Assembly (NCBI GenBank): GCA_018389105.1
Contig: JACATO010000058.1
Location: forward strand, 1 to 64,000
DNA length: 64,000 bases
Reading direction: 5' to 3'
DNA from: Nautilus pompilius
Lineage: Eukaryota > Mollusca > Cephalopoda > Nautilida > Nautilidae
Below the pieces are notes generated by a model. The model did not search any database, had not been told where the DNA came from, and saw only the letters and a list, made by a program, of their open reading frames with translations. The position numbers and the translations under genes are program-made. Below are positions 36,801-51,400 of this stretch, piece after piece (the stretch's first letter is position 1; every line of letters begins with the position of its first letter).

Positions 36801-39470
36801 TCCTGCTTCACCCACACAGACTGGGATCTACTGGCTGCCATTGACTTTGTTAAGTGTGGCATATGGTTCCCACTGAATTAAAAAATGAAAATGTTATTTG
36901 TAGTTAATCAATATCTTTTGTTATAAGCCCCTGCTTGAGAAGCAGGTTGGTGTCTGTGATAAATTGACTCAGAACTATACCACATAAAAACCAAGATGAA
37001 TAATGTTGAAAATTTAAGCAGATATTTGGATATATAGCATGGGGCAAAACACAACATAATATCCAATATATCTGGGGGAAAAAAAGACCTATTGAATCCT
37101 AATCAGAACATAGTTACTGCAACCTGTATCCAAATAAGATAACATCCAGGCTAAAAAAAGAATATTTCACAGAAAGAAAAAAAAAAGAGGGGGGAAATAG
37201 AATGATCCAATCATGAAATATTGCTTGTTAATTTTTGGCTGTGCTGTTCAATGCAGATGCAAAAATGTAAATGAACAAAAATCACTTTTCCATCAATGTA
37301 AACAAAATGAGGCAAGACAGTCAGAGCACTAAAACTTAATAATAAAAACAAAAACTAGGCATAGAGAGCAGATAAAGCAACAAAACTCTAGAAATCAGGA
37401 TGCCAAGTAACTATCATGCACATGTAAAAGGTGTGAACAACAGACTCTTAAAAAAATGTTTAAATCAGATAATAATAAAACATATTTGTACAACATATTA
37501 TTAAGCTATTTAACTGAGAAGAAATTTGGTCTCTATTTCAACTATAATTAATTATAACTTTAAATTAGTAATCTAATAGTAAGCACCAGAGAAATGATGG
37601 AAATAGTATTACCATTACCTCACACAAACTTGTAACCCTGCAATTATATCTGGATTAATTTTTTTAGAAAATGAAAACAATTCAATTTATTTGATTTGAT
37701 TTATTTCTATTTACATCTTTGAAAATATTCATTTATTAACATTTGAGCATTTAACATTCTTCCCGTAACTTTCGCATTCAAAGTTCAGCTCATGCAAAGA
37801 ATATATGAACGTGTTTTAGATATGTCTCTAGGAATGTGGCCAATGATCTTATCGCTCCTCAAAACACATCCTGCATATTTGTTGAGAGGATTTTTGGGTT
37901 GTTAGTGTTTCACTGATGAATGGATTCTAAGAACGTTGGTAGACATGGTGACTGGTAACGAAACTATCAAATTGAAATGAATAGAGGCGACAATCTTGGC
38001 ATTGTGCCATTTTCTGTAACGTTTTTAGAGGGAAAGGAATTTACTTTACCTTAAAACTGGTTTGCATGTTTTTTGTGATTGTCTATCAAGCAAATGCATA
38101 AATTTTTTCCTTCCTCAAATCAATGAATGCTCATTCAATAACCAGATGATGTTATTGAAGAAGTTGATGAGTGTCTTTGAGAAATAAGGGAGATCAACAA
38201 TGATGAGCAGTTGGATCAAAGCAACGAGGTTGAGGACGGAGATGATTGCTCTAATGATGATGGTGAAGAAGGGACAATGATGATTTACTAGATGACATTG
38301 AGTGATTTAGATTTAGTAACCTGAATAACCTTATGTGCTCATTTATACATAAAAATCAGAATGCAATCATCTTTTGTTTTACTTTATCTTACTTACAATT
38401 ACCTTTTTGCACATCCCATGTTTAACTGCTATGTTTATTTTTTAAATATTTTGGTAAATTTAAGTTACACTTGCATGCAAGTGTATGCAGGGGTAACACG
38501 GTACCATAGTAACTGTTTATAAACAAATTCTGATGTATTTACAATATTTGAGCAATGATCAAATTAATTTATATTAAACACTACAATAATCTTTAATTTA
38601 AAATAGGACAGCAAATTCTCAACAAAAATAGATTACACTCACATTGTAAAGTAAATTTTTTTACACTAAGATCTATTTGAAACAAGATATCTTCGCAAGC
38701 AAGACAAATATATATATATATATCCATTCCTTGGCTTATAATCCAAAGTTACAACAACATAAAATATTTATAACTTTATCATTTTAAATGCCATGTAATT
38801 ACCACGAATCAAATACATTGTTCTCATAAAAATAAACAAAAACTACAATACAAATGTCCTGTAGATGCAAATGTTTCTTAGCTTCTTCTCTGCTCCAAAA
38901 CAATTGAAATTTTTGGCAAAAACTCATTTTAACTATTTGTAAACATTAAAAGTGGGATTTGTTCCCGACTGATGGGTAACAGATGACTGACTGTTGTATT
39001 TTTTGCTTAGACCTGCAATAAACAATGTAATCTATCTGACGAGGCTTTCAAGATTAATACCATTACCAAAGTTCTATTAAAAGTAAAAAAAAAAAAAATA
39101 GTTAATTTATTTATGATATAAATAATTTCATATTCTTTGAAATAAACTAAAAAAAAAAAGCCTTTAATTATACTGTATTCAAAGCTGAGTGACGTGCTAA
39201 GTTTGGCTTTTATTAATGCTAACAAAGCAATGTAATAATTATGCATTATTTTCAATTTTAGTTCTGATTAAGATGAAGTTTTGGCAAACCAATTAGAATA
39301 ATGCAAATACAGTACAAAAGTGCATCCTACCAAGATGAAATTAATCAAAAGAAACTGGCTCTTACTTACTCCAAGGAAGTGATACTCGCACTGCTTGGTC
39401 GGATAGCATTAACAATAGGCAGTGAGAAATTTCGTTTTATTGATGAACTGGTAAAACCTTTGTCGGCAAT
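24868..39470 (-). CDS. DOCK1: DOCK gene: Ser-rich and proline-rich C-terminal tail exons
   Basis: Five exons encode residues about 797-1023. The tail is Ser/Arg-rich ([56 protein letters not shown]). It then carries the proline motif PPPLPEK at about residues 961-967, followed by [17 protein letters not shown], which parallels the vertebrate DOCK1 tail. PxLPxK is the consensus for the Crk N-terminal SH3 domain. The last exon (24945-24868) is an acidic/proline segment ending [12 protein letters not shown] and TAA, with a second PxVPxK-like ligand. The join from 30151 to 24945 is phase 0; an extra in-frame exon within that 5.2-kb intron cannot be ruled out. Confidence 0.82.
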
Positions 39471-42400
39471 CTAAAATAGAAGCATTAAATTGAAACAAAT
39501 GTCACATTTTATGGCTATAATTTGTTTTTCCCATTTGCCCCAAAGAACAAGCCATAATATCTAACATATAAATGCAATCTTTCTATGAACTAATTCCTTG
39601 TTAGTTTAAAGAAACCTACTAAAATCCTTCTGCCATAACTTTAGTAAAATATTTGATTTTTTACTGCCACAAATAGTTTTTGTTAATATATTAAACTAAG
39701 TTTCTTAAAAAAGATGTAAAAACCCCACCATTACAATTCAGATAAATATATATGAAACAGGTTGAGATAATACAAAAGAAATCTGTTTCAAATAATTGAA
39801 TGTTAGATGATTTTGTATTAAACTTAAAATTTTTCATTCCAACAGTAGCTCCAATAACCTTTCTTATGATAATAAAACAAGACTCACTCGAATGCCACAT
39901 TCCCTTTCTATAACATTGCACAGTTCTGAAAACCTTTGTTCCATGTGTGCATGAAATGGCATCAGATTCCCATGAGCCTTCTGTTTGTGAACAGCCAGAG
40001 CATCTCTCAACAGTAACACCTGTAAGAATAATCAGCAAATATTATCTGTCTGCAATTAATATATTCTGCACAAAATCAATAACTATAAAACATTTAATGG
40101 GCAAGTCATAAAAATACTAACATAACTATAAATTACTACACAGTAAACACACACACACACACACACACCTGATTTGTTGTTATTTTCTTTAACTTTTCCA
40201 CATTCTGAACATCATCTTCAGAGGAGTTATCTTTCAGGTACTCACTGGAATAAAAAACCTATAAAAAAAATAAAAGCTATTTAAAAGGAAGATTGTGAGT
40301 TAAATAAAAATATAATCAAAGTTTCTAAACTTGGTAATAAACTTAATGCACTAATGAGAATACAAGACTTTATGGAGTGAAAATCACACCATGGTATCAA
40401 TGCTACAAACAAAGTGGATCCGCACTGTTAACAGCAGGCAGGCAGGTTACACCAGAAGTAGTGTTACTGTCTACACTACTCTGCAATAAGGTTGGTGAGA
40501 GTTGTTGGTATTCCTTTCCAAAGTTGATGTAGTTAACCATTTTTATTTTGTTACTTGCCCTCTAATAAGTCAGCAGTAGTAGTAAGTAAATGATGCTAAT
40601 TCCCATTTTAATGCTTTATTAGAAAATAACTGTCAAGAGGGAAAAAAACTTTTCATTTGTTTTTCCACAAATACATGTATAGTTTACAGCAGGGGTCACC
40701 AAACATTTTTCACAGTGGGCTGGATAATTGAAAGAATGACGAGCGCGGGCTGCATAATCATTCTGTTCAATACTTGCAAGCCAGAACGAAAGCTCTGGGA
40801 AAAAAGACGAAACACTAAGTTTAGCATTCCATGTTAATCATGGGTGAGTGGCATGCAATGCACAAAAAACAAAGACAACCAACACATTTATTTACTAAAA
40901 AGTTATCAAAGAAGGTGACGTTAGCAAAAATATAGTTACATCAGACCTAGTGTGCACATATCCGAATCTTACAAACTAAGCAGCAAAAATGGTTAGTGAG
41001 ATTTGTGAAACTGATGTTTGGCTTTCAAGATATCATCAATGTTTGGTTTGGAATTGCTGCATCCAATCAAGAGAATTGCTTTCAAATGTTCATCAGTCAA
41101 TCCTGTTCGATGTGTTGACTTCACATACTTCATTTTTGAAAATGTTTGCTCACAGACATAAGTTGTTCCAAACAATGATGCCATACCAGCGGCAAATTTC
41201 TTCAATTTCGGAAACTCAACATCAGGTAAGAAGCGGTAAAATTCAACAAGTCATTTGCTTGCAAATCAATGAGCTCCAACTGTAGTTCAACTGGCACATC
41301 ATCAAGGTTACAATCAAACGGATTCTAGAACAGAAGAATGTCACTCTCAATTCTGTCGAGATCTGAAAATCTCTCCAAAAAATGCTTCTTCAAGTCACGA
41401 ATAATCTTTTTAGGAAAATCGAGGTTGACATCTTCAGCAATTGTAGCACAAAACTCTTTGAAACAGTGAAAATGAGAGAAGATTTCTCCTTCCAGTTGTG
41501 CTTCAAACAATGACAGCTTTCTTCGAAATCCTTTGATGATTCTGTAGAGATCACAGATGAGGTTATCCTTTCCCTGAAGTTTCAAGTTCAGTTCATTCAT
41601 GTGGGATGTAATGTCGACCAAAAATGACAACTTTGACAGCCAGGTAGGATCTGACAGCTGTGGATCAGCTCTATCTTTTCAGTGAGAAAAACATCTATTT
41701 CGTTTCGGAGCTTGTAAAAACGAAACAGGACTTTACCGCAGCTGAGCCACCTCACTGCTGTGTGATAAGGCAAGTCACAGAAATCAGAATCAATTTCTTC
41801 AAGAAAAGCCTGGAACTGACAGTGATTGAGTGCATGTCCCCGAATGAAGTTCACAGCAGAAACGACTGGTTTCAGTACACAAGAAATATCCAAGTCTTTC
41901 CCACAGAGTGCTTGCTGATGTATGATGCAGTGTATGAACAGAGCGCCCGGAATTTGCAAATCTTCCAACTGAGTCCTGATCTGCCCGACCAGACGCTTCC
42001 TCACTCCAGCCATGTTTTTTCCTCCATCAACTGCAACACCTCGAAGCTGATTCCACTGAAGGTTATAGTCTTGCAAAGTTTTCTGCACTTCCATGAAAAT
42101 GTCTTTTCCAGTTGTTGTTCCATGCATGCAGCAAACAGATGCCAACTCTTCCGTTATCTGAAAGTCCAAATTGACACCACGAATGAACACAAGAGGTTGT
42201 GACGTACTCGATAAATCAGTAGACTCATCCAGCGCCAGAGAATACCACAAGAAGTTCCTAGCTTTCTCGCGTATCTGTAGCACTATGTTCTCTCCAAGTT
42301 CTTCTGTTCTCCGCACAACTGAACTTGCCGAAAGGCTGATACTTCCAAACAAATCGGCTTTCTCAGGACACAAGTCATTTGCTGCTTCCATCATACACTC

Positions 42401-45400
42401 TTCGATGAGGTTGCCATCAGTAAACGGTTTTCCTCGCTCTGCCAACTTATGCACTATTTTGTCACTTGTACAAGTGACAGATTCATTTTCAACAAACTTT
42501 CTCGTGAAGAGATTTCTTTGAGTTTCTAAACCACGTTTCATGGACTCATATTTCTCAGAGTGTAACTTTCCAGAAAACTTTGAATATGTTGATATATGTT
42601 TTGTTTCATAGTGACACCGAAGATTGTACTCTTTAAAAATGGCAGCACTTTCGCTGCATACCACACAACTAGCTTTCTGGTCCTTTGTTTCCATAAAGTA
42701 CTTTATTCCCCATTCTTCATTGAAAACGCGACACTCGGCGTCCACTTTTCTTTTCTTAGTAGCCATAATAAAGGGTGAAGAAAACAGCCTAGAGACCAGC
42801 TCGATTAACACCTTGACCGGGGAATTTTTCTGAGCCTTCTTGCCCATGATGTGTCAATTATCCATGAAAAAATTTAAAAAAATTAATTTCACAACATCTC
42901 GTGTTACATCCGTTTTATCACGCAAATGCAAGTACCGTCAGCGGGCCTGATCCGGCCCGCGGGCCGTAGTTTGGTGACCCCTGGTTTACAGCAAAGTGCC
43001 TGGTGATGGTTTGACTGTACTTGTTTTGTCACACACAAGAGAATGATTACTAATCAAATCATGCAACATGCTGTATGTATATTAAAGGGGGAAAATGTTT
43101 TTTTCCAAATGATACATTCAGGTTGGAAGGAGCAGTGTACAAAGTTTTATATTTTTAAATATTCATAGATTTTCCCAAAACAATTAAATAAATAAAATTA
43201 AAATATTAATAGGAAAATGTGTAAAGCTTTGATCCTATTTATGCAAGTTGCTGCTGTTTAACTGAAAGAACTGATCAGAGATTGTGTGCTTCAGATTCAG
43301 AGACCCACTAGAGATGAACTGGTGAAAACTGTTATTTACAATAACAAAATTATTAGTCTATAGCTTCTGTCTTTCTACATTTTTCAAATAAATAAGATTT
43401 TAAGTTTCTAATCAGGCCTTTAGAAAAATAATGATTTCCCCTCTGGTAGTTGACAATGAAATGCTTAAAAATAGATTATATTCTCTATTTTAGTGTGGGG
43501 CTACCTCCAACAGACCATTACAAACCTTGTAGTTGACAATTCCTTTGTTGACGGCTGCATCCACCACGCCATTCAGGAGCATGCTGAGTGGGTCGACACG
43601 GAGGCTAGAATCGTTTTTGTGCTGCTCTGTCAACGTCCGAATCTTTTTGTTTGTTGCTTCTAATGTTTCAATGGCAGTCTCTATAGGACTTACTAAGAAC
43701 TAATATATTAGAGCAAAAAAAAAAAAAAAGTTACTTTTATAGAATATAATAAAAATATGAATAAATTTATCAAAAAGTAAAACCCCCAATATAATAGTGA
43801 GGAGTTTTTTAATATAATCATTAATTGCAGGTAAAATAGTAAAACTTAGTTAAGGTGATTTCACACAATTTGCATACATGTTTAACTTAGAAACCATTTA
43901 TGAAACTCATATGCAGTCTGAGTTTTTGAGATTAACAATAAATCATTGCCATTCATTATATATTAATAAACTGATGCTCTATTCATATTAAAATAATCAA
44001 ATAAATTAGTAAATCTAAACCGAGAAAATAAGAATAAAGAACAGTCTTGAAGCACTTAGACAAACTGGTCTTTTATCCATGTGTTTGAAGAGTAATCAAA
44101 AGATGTACTAATTTGTATACCTGGAATATAAATAAAATAGTGAACCAACCCTCTTTTAACCAAAGTAACTGGTCTGTATCTTTTCAATCAATGGATATTT
44201 TCAGTTAATAAAAAGTAAAATTTTATTAGGTTAGGTGCATTTCCTTAAGTTTTTTTTAGGAATTTAAGGAATCACTATGGATAAATAATAAATCAAATAA
44301 TTTCAATTTGAAATTGAAAACAAAACAAAAATATTAAACATGATGTAGCATCTTAATAAATTTGAAGAAAATTTATCATACATGAATAGTATAGCCTATA
44401 TTTAACTAGTGTCTCTGTCTCCCTCCGTCCGTCTGTCCGTGTGTTTTGAAATAAAGTATCTGAATTTTCTATATTATATCATCATTTCCCACTGATGATC
44501 ATGTGACCTACATCAGCAATAGTGTTAGTGAATCTCTCTTTCCATACCCATAGTTACATTGCTTTTACATCACAGGAGACATGCAAACACATTGCAAATT
44601 GTGAAAAACTGCTCTATTAGATGAGATTTGTCGGGAATTAGCTCAACTGACTTAAATTTTTGATAAACTAGTTCAATTACTGAAAATTGCCAGCTTTTTT
44701 TGAATTTCCCGTCTGTCAATCAAAATTCAATTTTAATTTGGATAAATATTTTGGTTGTCAGAATTACAGTCAAGAGAGGGTTCTTCATTATATATATTTA
44801 ATGTAGAGGAGATACATCTTTCTTATACTTACATTATGAGTAGAGACAACTGGAAACCACCGAAGGATGCCAGGCAGAGGATGGGAAGTGACCAGGTTCG
44901 TCCTTTCTAACCACATGTTCTAAATCACAATTACAGTTATTAAGCAAGGTGCCATAACATGAGAATCATGGGATTTAAACTCCACATCATACGAGAAAAA
45001 CTAATATAAATTTTTCTAGGAAGTGAAGCCAGAGACAAACTAAAACTTAATAAATAGTGCATGTGATGACAAAAAAATATAAAATTTAACTTTCTTTTTA
45101 GATCTGCAAAATATTATTTGTTAAAACCATTTTCCAAAGGAGAATGTTAAATAAAAAGTTGCAGAAACGCATGGCTGTTCATAAATAATCTTTACAGAAC
45201 TAAAAAAAAAATAAGCAGCATAAGTTTTATAACTAAATTTACAACATTAATTGAATAAAATTTAATGAAATCAAACTACTGACAAAGAATTGCATTCTGT
45301 TGCTTTATCATCTTTTTCCTTGACTATTGTTATGACTGTAGATGTACTGGATGAGACGATGTAGTAACCTTGTGTATTGTGGCATGTAGTTTTATGATTC

Positions 45401-48400
45401 TCTCTCTCATCAGAAGAGTCCGCATGATATCATTTTATATGACAAACTATGCTACAATGCAGTGTCAGTAATATTTAATTTTTTGAAATTATGCAAGTTA
45501 TTATGGATAGAAATATCTCTCTTAGACCATACACCTGGGCTCTATGCTTTCTTAATTAACCTCTGATAAATCAACACCAGTTTCTTGAGAATAGTACACT
45601 ATCAGTTCTAAAATTACCAACTTTATTTTCAAAATCTATTTAATGTTACCTTTCTTTTACAAATAACTGATTAGTGTCAATATTAATATTTAGTAAACTT
45701 TAAAATATTTCATATTTAAAAAAAAAATTGCAAGCTTTACAGGATTCAGAGTTAAAACAGGATACCAATGCATAACAACAACAAGTAGTATTAATATGCA
45801 TTAATGAAATGTAATTGACATACTCTACAACTTTCATCAATAAGAAAATTATTTGTAGATATAAGAATTTTAAGTTCTGGTGAAGAAAAAAAAATTAATT
45901 TCTACCAAAAAGCACTCACTGTGACACTGTTCCGGTCATCAGTCCTTCTGGAGTACGTAAACTTTTGTACCTCATTCACTGCATAATATCTGAAATAAAA
46001 GTGAAAGGTCTGCATGAGAGAGAGTTTTCACCAACAGTATGTGAAATACAATCAGGTGATTTTTTCCATTTTTTTGGAATGCACAAAGGAATTCTCATAG
46101 CAGCTATTTTATAAAGGAAAAATTCATGAACAATTTACATCTCAATAAATAATAAAAATTGATGTGAGCAATTTCTCCAGTTTTAAATTTGTTGGTATCC
46201 ATATACATTTTGGGTTTTTAAAAGAGCAGAAGCTAGACCTATTTTTGTTTATTAAATTAAAAAGCTTGATTGAAAAAATTTAATCTTAACTTTGATAGTA
46301 GGAAACCAAACTACTTACTTCAAGATGGACTCACTCACATGCTTGTTGCGGAAGCGATCTTGCAATTCCATGATTGGATTAACAGCATTTATTTGTAAAA
46401 CTAACAGCAGAATCAAGGACTAACAACATACTTTTTTACTTTTGAAGTACATATATTTTCACTCATATATAACAAAAAGTGTGTATTTTTAAAAGTTCTA
46501 TACTTTATCGATTAACAGTTTTTGTTATTAAATATCTTAGGTGAACCTAGGGAAAACATGAGTGATATTCTGACGACTGTTACAAGACTAATTAGTTATT
46601 TCACTATCATTCTGTAAATATCCCAGTTGTTTTAGTGATACAAGTAAACTAAGCCCTACCGTAATAAAATAAATCACCCTAAACTTTGTTTGCTGGAGAG
46701 CTTCCCTAAAAAATATCCTCAAACAGCACATGTCTGTCTATAAAGATGAAAATGTTATATATGAACCACACAGAAAATGGATGACTAAAAAACAAAACCT
46801 CTCTCTATTGTGGATGATCATCCTGAAGATATCTTGTGTCTGCAGTCCAGAATACAATCCTATTTGAAGTGGTAGTTTCTTTAAATGATAATTACATGGT
46901 TTTTGTTTCAAAAGGAAAACTGGTTCAACATCAAATGAGAATAAAAAATTTGGTTATGCATTTATAGAATTCAATACAACATGAAAATATAAAATAAAAA
47001 ATGTGCAGACAGATAAGATATACATAACCTATAATACTTTAAAGGTTTTGTAGATTCTGCCATTTTTTTCCTTTAATGTTGTTTATGCATAAAGCTTCAA
47101 AAGATGCTATAAAAAATACGTGTGTGTGTTTAGGTGACGAATGTTTTTAGTTTATTTTGTTTACTGCTTTTAGGAATAAAAAATAATAGAGTTACCTACC
47201 TTTTCTACATTGTTATACAGATGGTAGCCTTATTTTAGTTTTTTTTTAAAGCAAACTTTAAGAGAACTTTTCATTATATTTTCAGTTCAATCCTCTAATC
47301 AGTTGGGAATGGTGGCAGACAAACCAAAGACATTTTGCCAAATCTGAGGATTTAATAATTTTAAAAAAAAAAACAAAAAAAAAAAAGTTTTAGATTTTTT
47401 TTTGCATACAATTATAAAATGATATTACAACAAAAAAAAGAGGATACACTGCTTTTGAGACTGCATGATGTCTTCTCCAGGAATGGACAAAGTCTTCATC
47501 AGCTGAAATAATCAATCATCAAATTGTACAATAAAAGAGATATGATAATCAGGATTAGTCTGGAATACCTGTGCATATCATGTGACAGTATAACACTGTC
47601 TCTTTTACAATTTCTCATTCATTCTAAAATAGTGGTTCTAATTACAACCACAGTTTGGTGGTATTTTGAATACCTGTATATCACAGCACTTTTGCTATGA
47701 TATTTTCATAAAATTTAAAACTCAAAATACCATGTAAAATGTGCAAAAATACAATACTTTATCATCTCTCTCCAGGTTCCTAATATAATGTAATGCTAAC
47801 AAGTTTTATAAGCATTTATTAATCTTTTACCAAAACACAAACAGTTTATGAATTATCTTTGTTTTTTTTTTCTTTCTTATTTTCAATAAACAAGCAATGA
47901 AAAATTATTGAGAAATTTGGAACAAATGACAAATACTTACTTCAGCATTTGGAAATAATGTCTGTAACCGAGCATTGAAGTCTGATAGTCGTTCATACTC
48001 CTTCCCTCTATAGACAAAGACTTGGTTCTGCAGATGAAAATTCAGGATATTTTAATTTATATTTTTACCACCATAATCATCCAAGTTAATAGTTTAATAA
48101 TTAATCAACAATAACAAAATCCCTGTATCTGGTGTACATGAAATTTTAATAAAGTAATATTTCTGTTACAAAAAAATATTAAACAAAAATTGAAAAAACA
48201 CTTTTGCATTATTATTGCTTATAAGACCTTGAAAAAATGTTGTTAGAAACATACATTTCTCAACATTTTCCACTGTCCATTTCATGAATTTTCAGTTACA
48301 ACAAGCAATGAAAAATAAGTGATTTTAAGAATGAGTGCTTCAAAAAAAAAAAAACAAAAACAAAAACCTATCTTTCTCTCATCATCGTGTTTACAAATAG

Positions 48401-51400
48401 CTCCATCTTATAAATGAATGCTTTTCAAAATATTAGGTATTTCACTTGAACCTAAATTAACTGCAAATTTAATTAAGGTTATTCTAATTTGCATTCTAAT
48501 TTTTCATGGGTTTTAATAATTTAATTCTAACAAATTGCCAAATGCTAATGTGATCATTCATAAACTGGCTATACATTAACTTGAGTGCTTCACATCTCTT
48601 AAAAGAATTTACAATAAGTCTTCTATCCATTTATGGTTTCTCTAGGATTTTTATAAACCTGTTAGTTTCAGTTCAGATTAAAATTGAACTGTTTTTATTC
48701 AAACATACCAGACAGTGGGAATTTGGAATTTGTACAGTTATGCATCATTTTGTTAAAAAATATTCTAAGGGAGATGAACACCTGGTTTTATCAGCCATAC
48801 CTGGAGAAAAGAAGGAAAGCCTTTTCCATAGTAACCAACTCTGAAATACTCTGGAGCAGGCCTCATACTTTTCATTATGCTGTCATAAAGATCTGCTTGT
48901 TTTTTCTAAAAGTAGAAAAAAAGAGAAAAGTATGTTGTTTAAAATTGCTTTAAATAAAATAAAAACAAACTTAGAAGATGGCAAAAGAATAAGTTTCCCT
49001 AAGGTTGGGAGAGATTATCCACCAAATACTAAACTAATAAAGGATCAAACATTTTCAAAAATATTTTCAGATAAATTTGTGCACAAAGTAATCATGAAAT
49101 AAAAAAATAAAATAAAGGAATTTAAAAAAAAGAAAAGAAAAATGTTTGAAAATAAGCAACGTTTTAACTTTTAAAATGTTTTATTAATAATAAATTGGCA
49201 GAAAATTAAGTTTGCATATTCTAAAGTTTTTTAAAAGACGCTATTATAAATAAATTTTTCTATACATTTTGTTTAGCTAACAACAATCTCAAGACCAAAC
49301 CCCACCCCACACTCTTGGTAATTCATTTTCCTTCTTCCTGGAAAATCTGTCTTAGAAAAATAAGATAATGTCTCTAATCTTCACGTTTGTTTTTTTTTTT
49401 GTTTTCACAAAACCTAAACTAAGAATGGTGAAGTGACAACAAAATACGTGGAAAAACTGAAATAGAAAGAGAGAGAGAGACATGAACTTACCAGCAAAGC
49501 ACTTAAACTTTCATAGTCAAACAGTTCGCTTTCATACAGACCAGCAAGTTCTTTGCACAACTCTATTCCTTTCTCCCACATCTGCAATAAAAAAATTCTT
49601 CAACTGTCATTCATTAAATTGAAACTGAATACTAAATCTCAAAAAAATGAAACTGAAAATTAACACAAGGCTAAATTTAAAAAAATGAGGTAAGTTTTTA
49701 ATTATTTAGTTTAGTTTATCCAAAATCATATGGTGTAAACTATCGTCAATAATCCAATAAACAAATTTAGGAGTTTAAACTTTTAATGATTTCCCACAAG
49801 GTCTCATCAAGTTTATAATAGCCTTGGTTTTAGACTTTGAATTTTCTAGTGTAATAATTGTAAATTAACACTAGAACAAAGATATTTATACCTAGGTGTA
49901 TATACAAATAATTCAGAGATGCCAAATGGTAATGAAAGAAATAGAGATTATAGAAGAAATACAACACATTAGGAAAAGCAAGCAAGAGCCAGTTACTTGT
50001 TCTCGTCATTGCAAAGACATTTGCAGAGGATTATGGATAAGGTGCCAGTTGACACTTACCCATGTTCTAAAGTTGAAAAAAAACCATAAATAAATAAAAC
50101 AAATACCAATTAGTACAAGAAAGTGCAATTTTTGGTTATTTTCCTAACAATTTGATGAATACATGTAGTAGTAAACATATTAACATCAAGTTTTAATTAT
50201 TAAAAAGTAAACAGAGCAAAGATTATTTATCATTCATGATGACAAACAGAAAAAACTTTTCCAAAAAATTCAAATAATTTCTTCTAAATTAAAAAAAAAC
50301 TAAAATGCGTAAAATTATGCATCTTGTAAATTATAAGGTTTTTCTATGAAAGTATGTTATACCACCACATGTGTAAAATTATAAATCTTCAAAGAAAAAA
50401 GAAGTCATTACTTTATAAGAGGTAAAATTGTGTGTATTCTGAAGAGACCTTTTAAACAAACCCAAATTAAAAACCTGAACTGAGTGGTGCACACACACAC
50501 ACAGATGCACACAACACATGGGCAACAAGAGACAAACCTTCCCCATTTCGTAATAAGAGATCATATCATTGTAGAGTTTTTCCTTCAACTGACTGTGTGT
50601 GCGTGCTTCAGGGTACTTCTCTGACTGTAGTACAGGAGGAAGAGGTTCGTCATTCCACTGAAATGTTTAACGAAAAAAATTCACTGTACAACAAGGACTG
50701 TATGAGCATTAGTATAAAGTAACGCACCTCAAGGATAATAGAAAAAAGCAAAAAAAAAAACCACCAACAATACTAACTTGCAGTAGCTTAGCATACAGCA
50801 TGAGGGTTGCAGCAGCTTCTGTGTAGTTGTCACATTCCAAGTGCAGGGAACAAAGTTTGTGGAGATAGCGAATGTACATTTCTTGTCGTTCTATGTCATG
50901 ATAAAAATTCTGAAAAGAGAAATATAACCTCAAAAAAAGAATTAAAAACCCATATTTTCTTTCTTCTCTAAATTCACATTTTTCATATTGGTTCAAGCTG
51001 ATTTAGTCTCTTTCAAGGATGGCATACAAACAGCATATTACTACTGATGCTGTTCATAGTAGATACCTTAACGCTTTATCTACTAGATAAAACATAGCTG
51101 TAAGAAAATGTAAGTTTTTTTTCTTCCTTTTTTGTTTTTATAAACGAAATTACTTAATCAATCATAAAGAGAAAATTCTTCACGAGCTGAGGAAAGGGCA
51201 CCAAATGTAATGTGGATGAAATCAAATTGTCTCTGCAATTTTTCAATGTTATACTTTGGTGTCTCATAGTGATGAGCTTTGACAAGAAAATCCTTACACA
51301 AACAAAATGCCTTACCAGCAGGTTCACAATACAACTCATGCGATGTTCTTTGATTTCATGCTGAATTATGATTCGGTATTCAAGCAGCCGTTGCAGCAGT

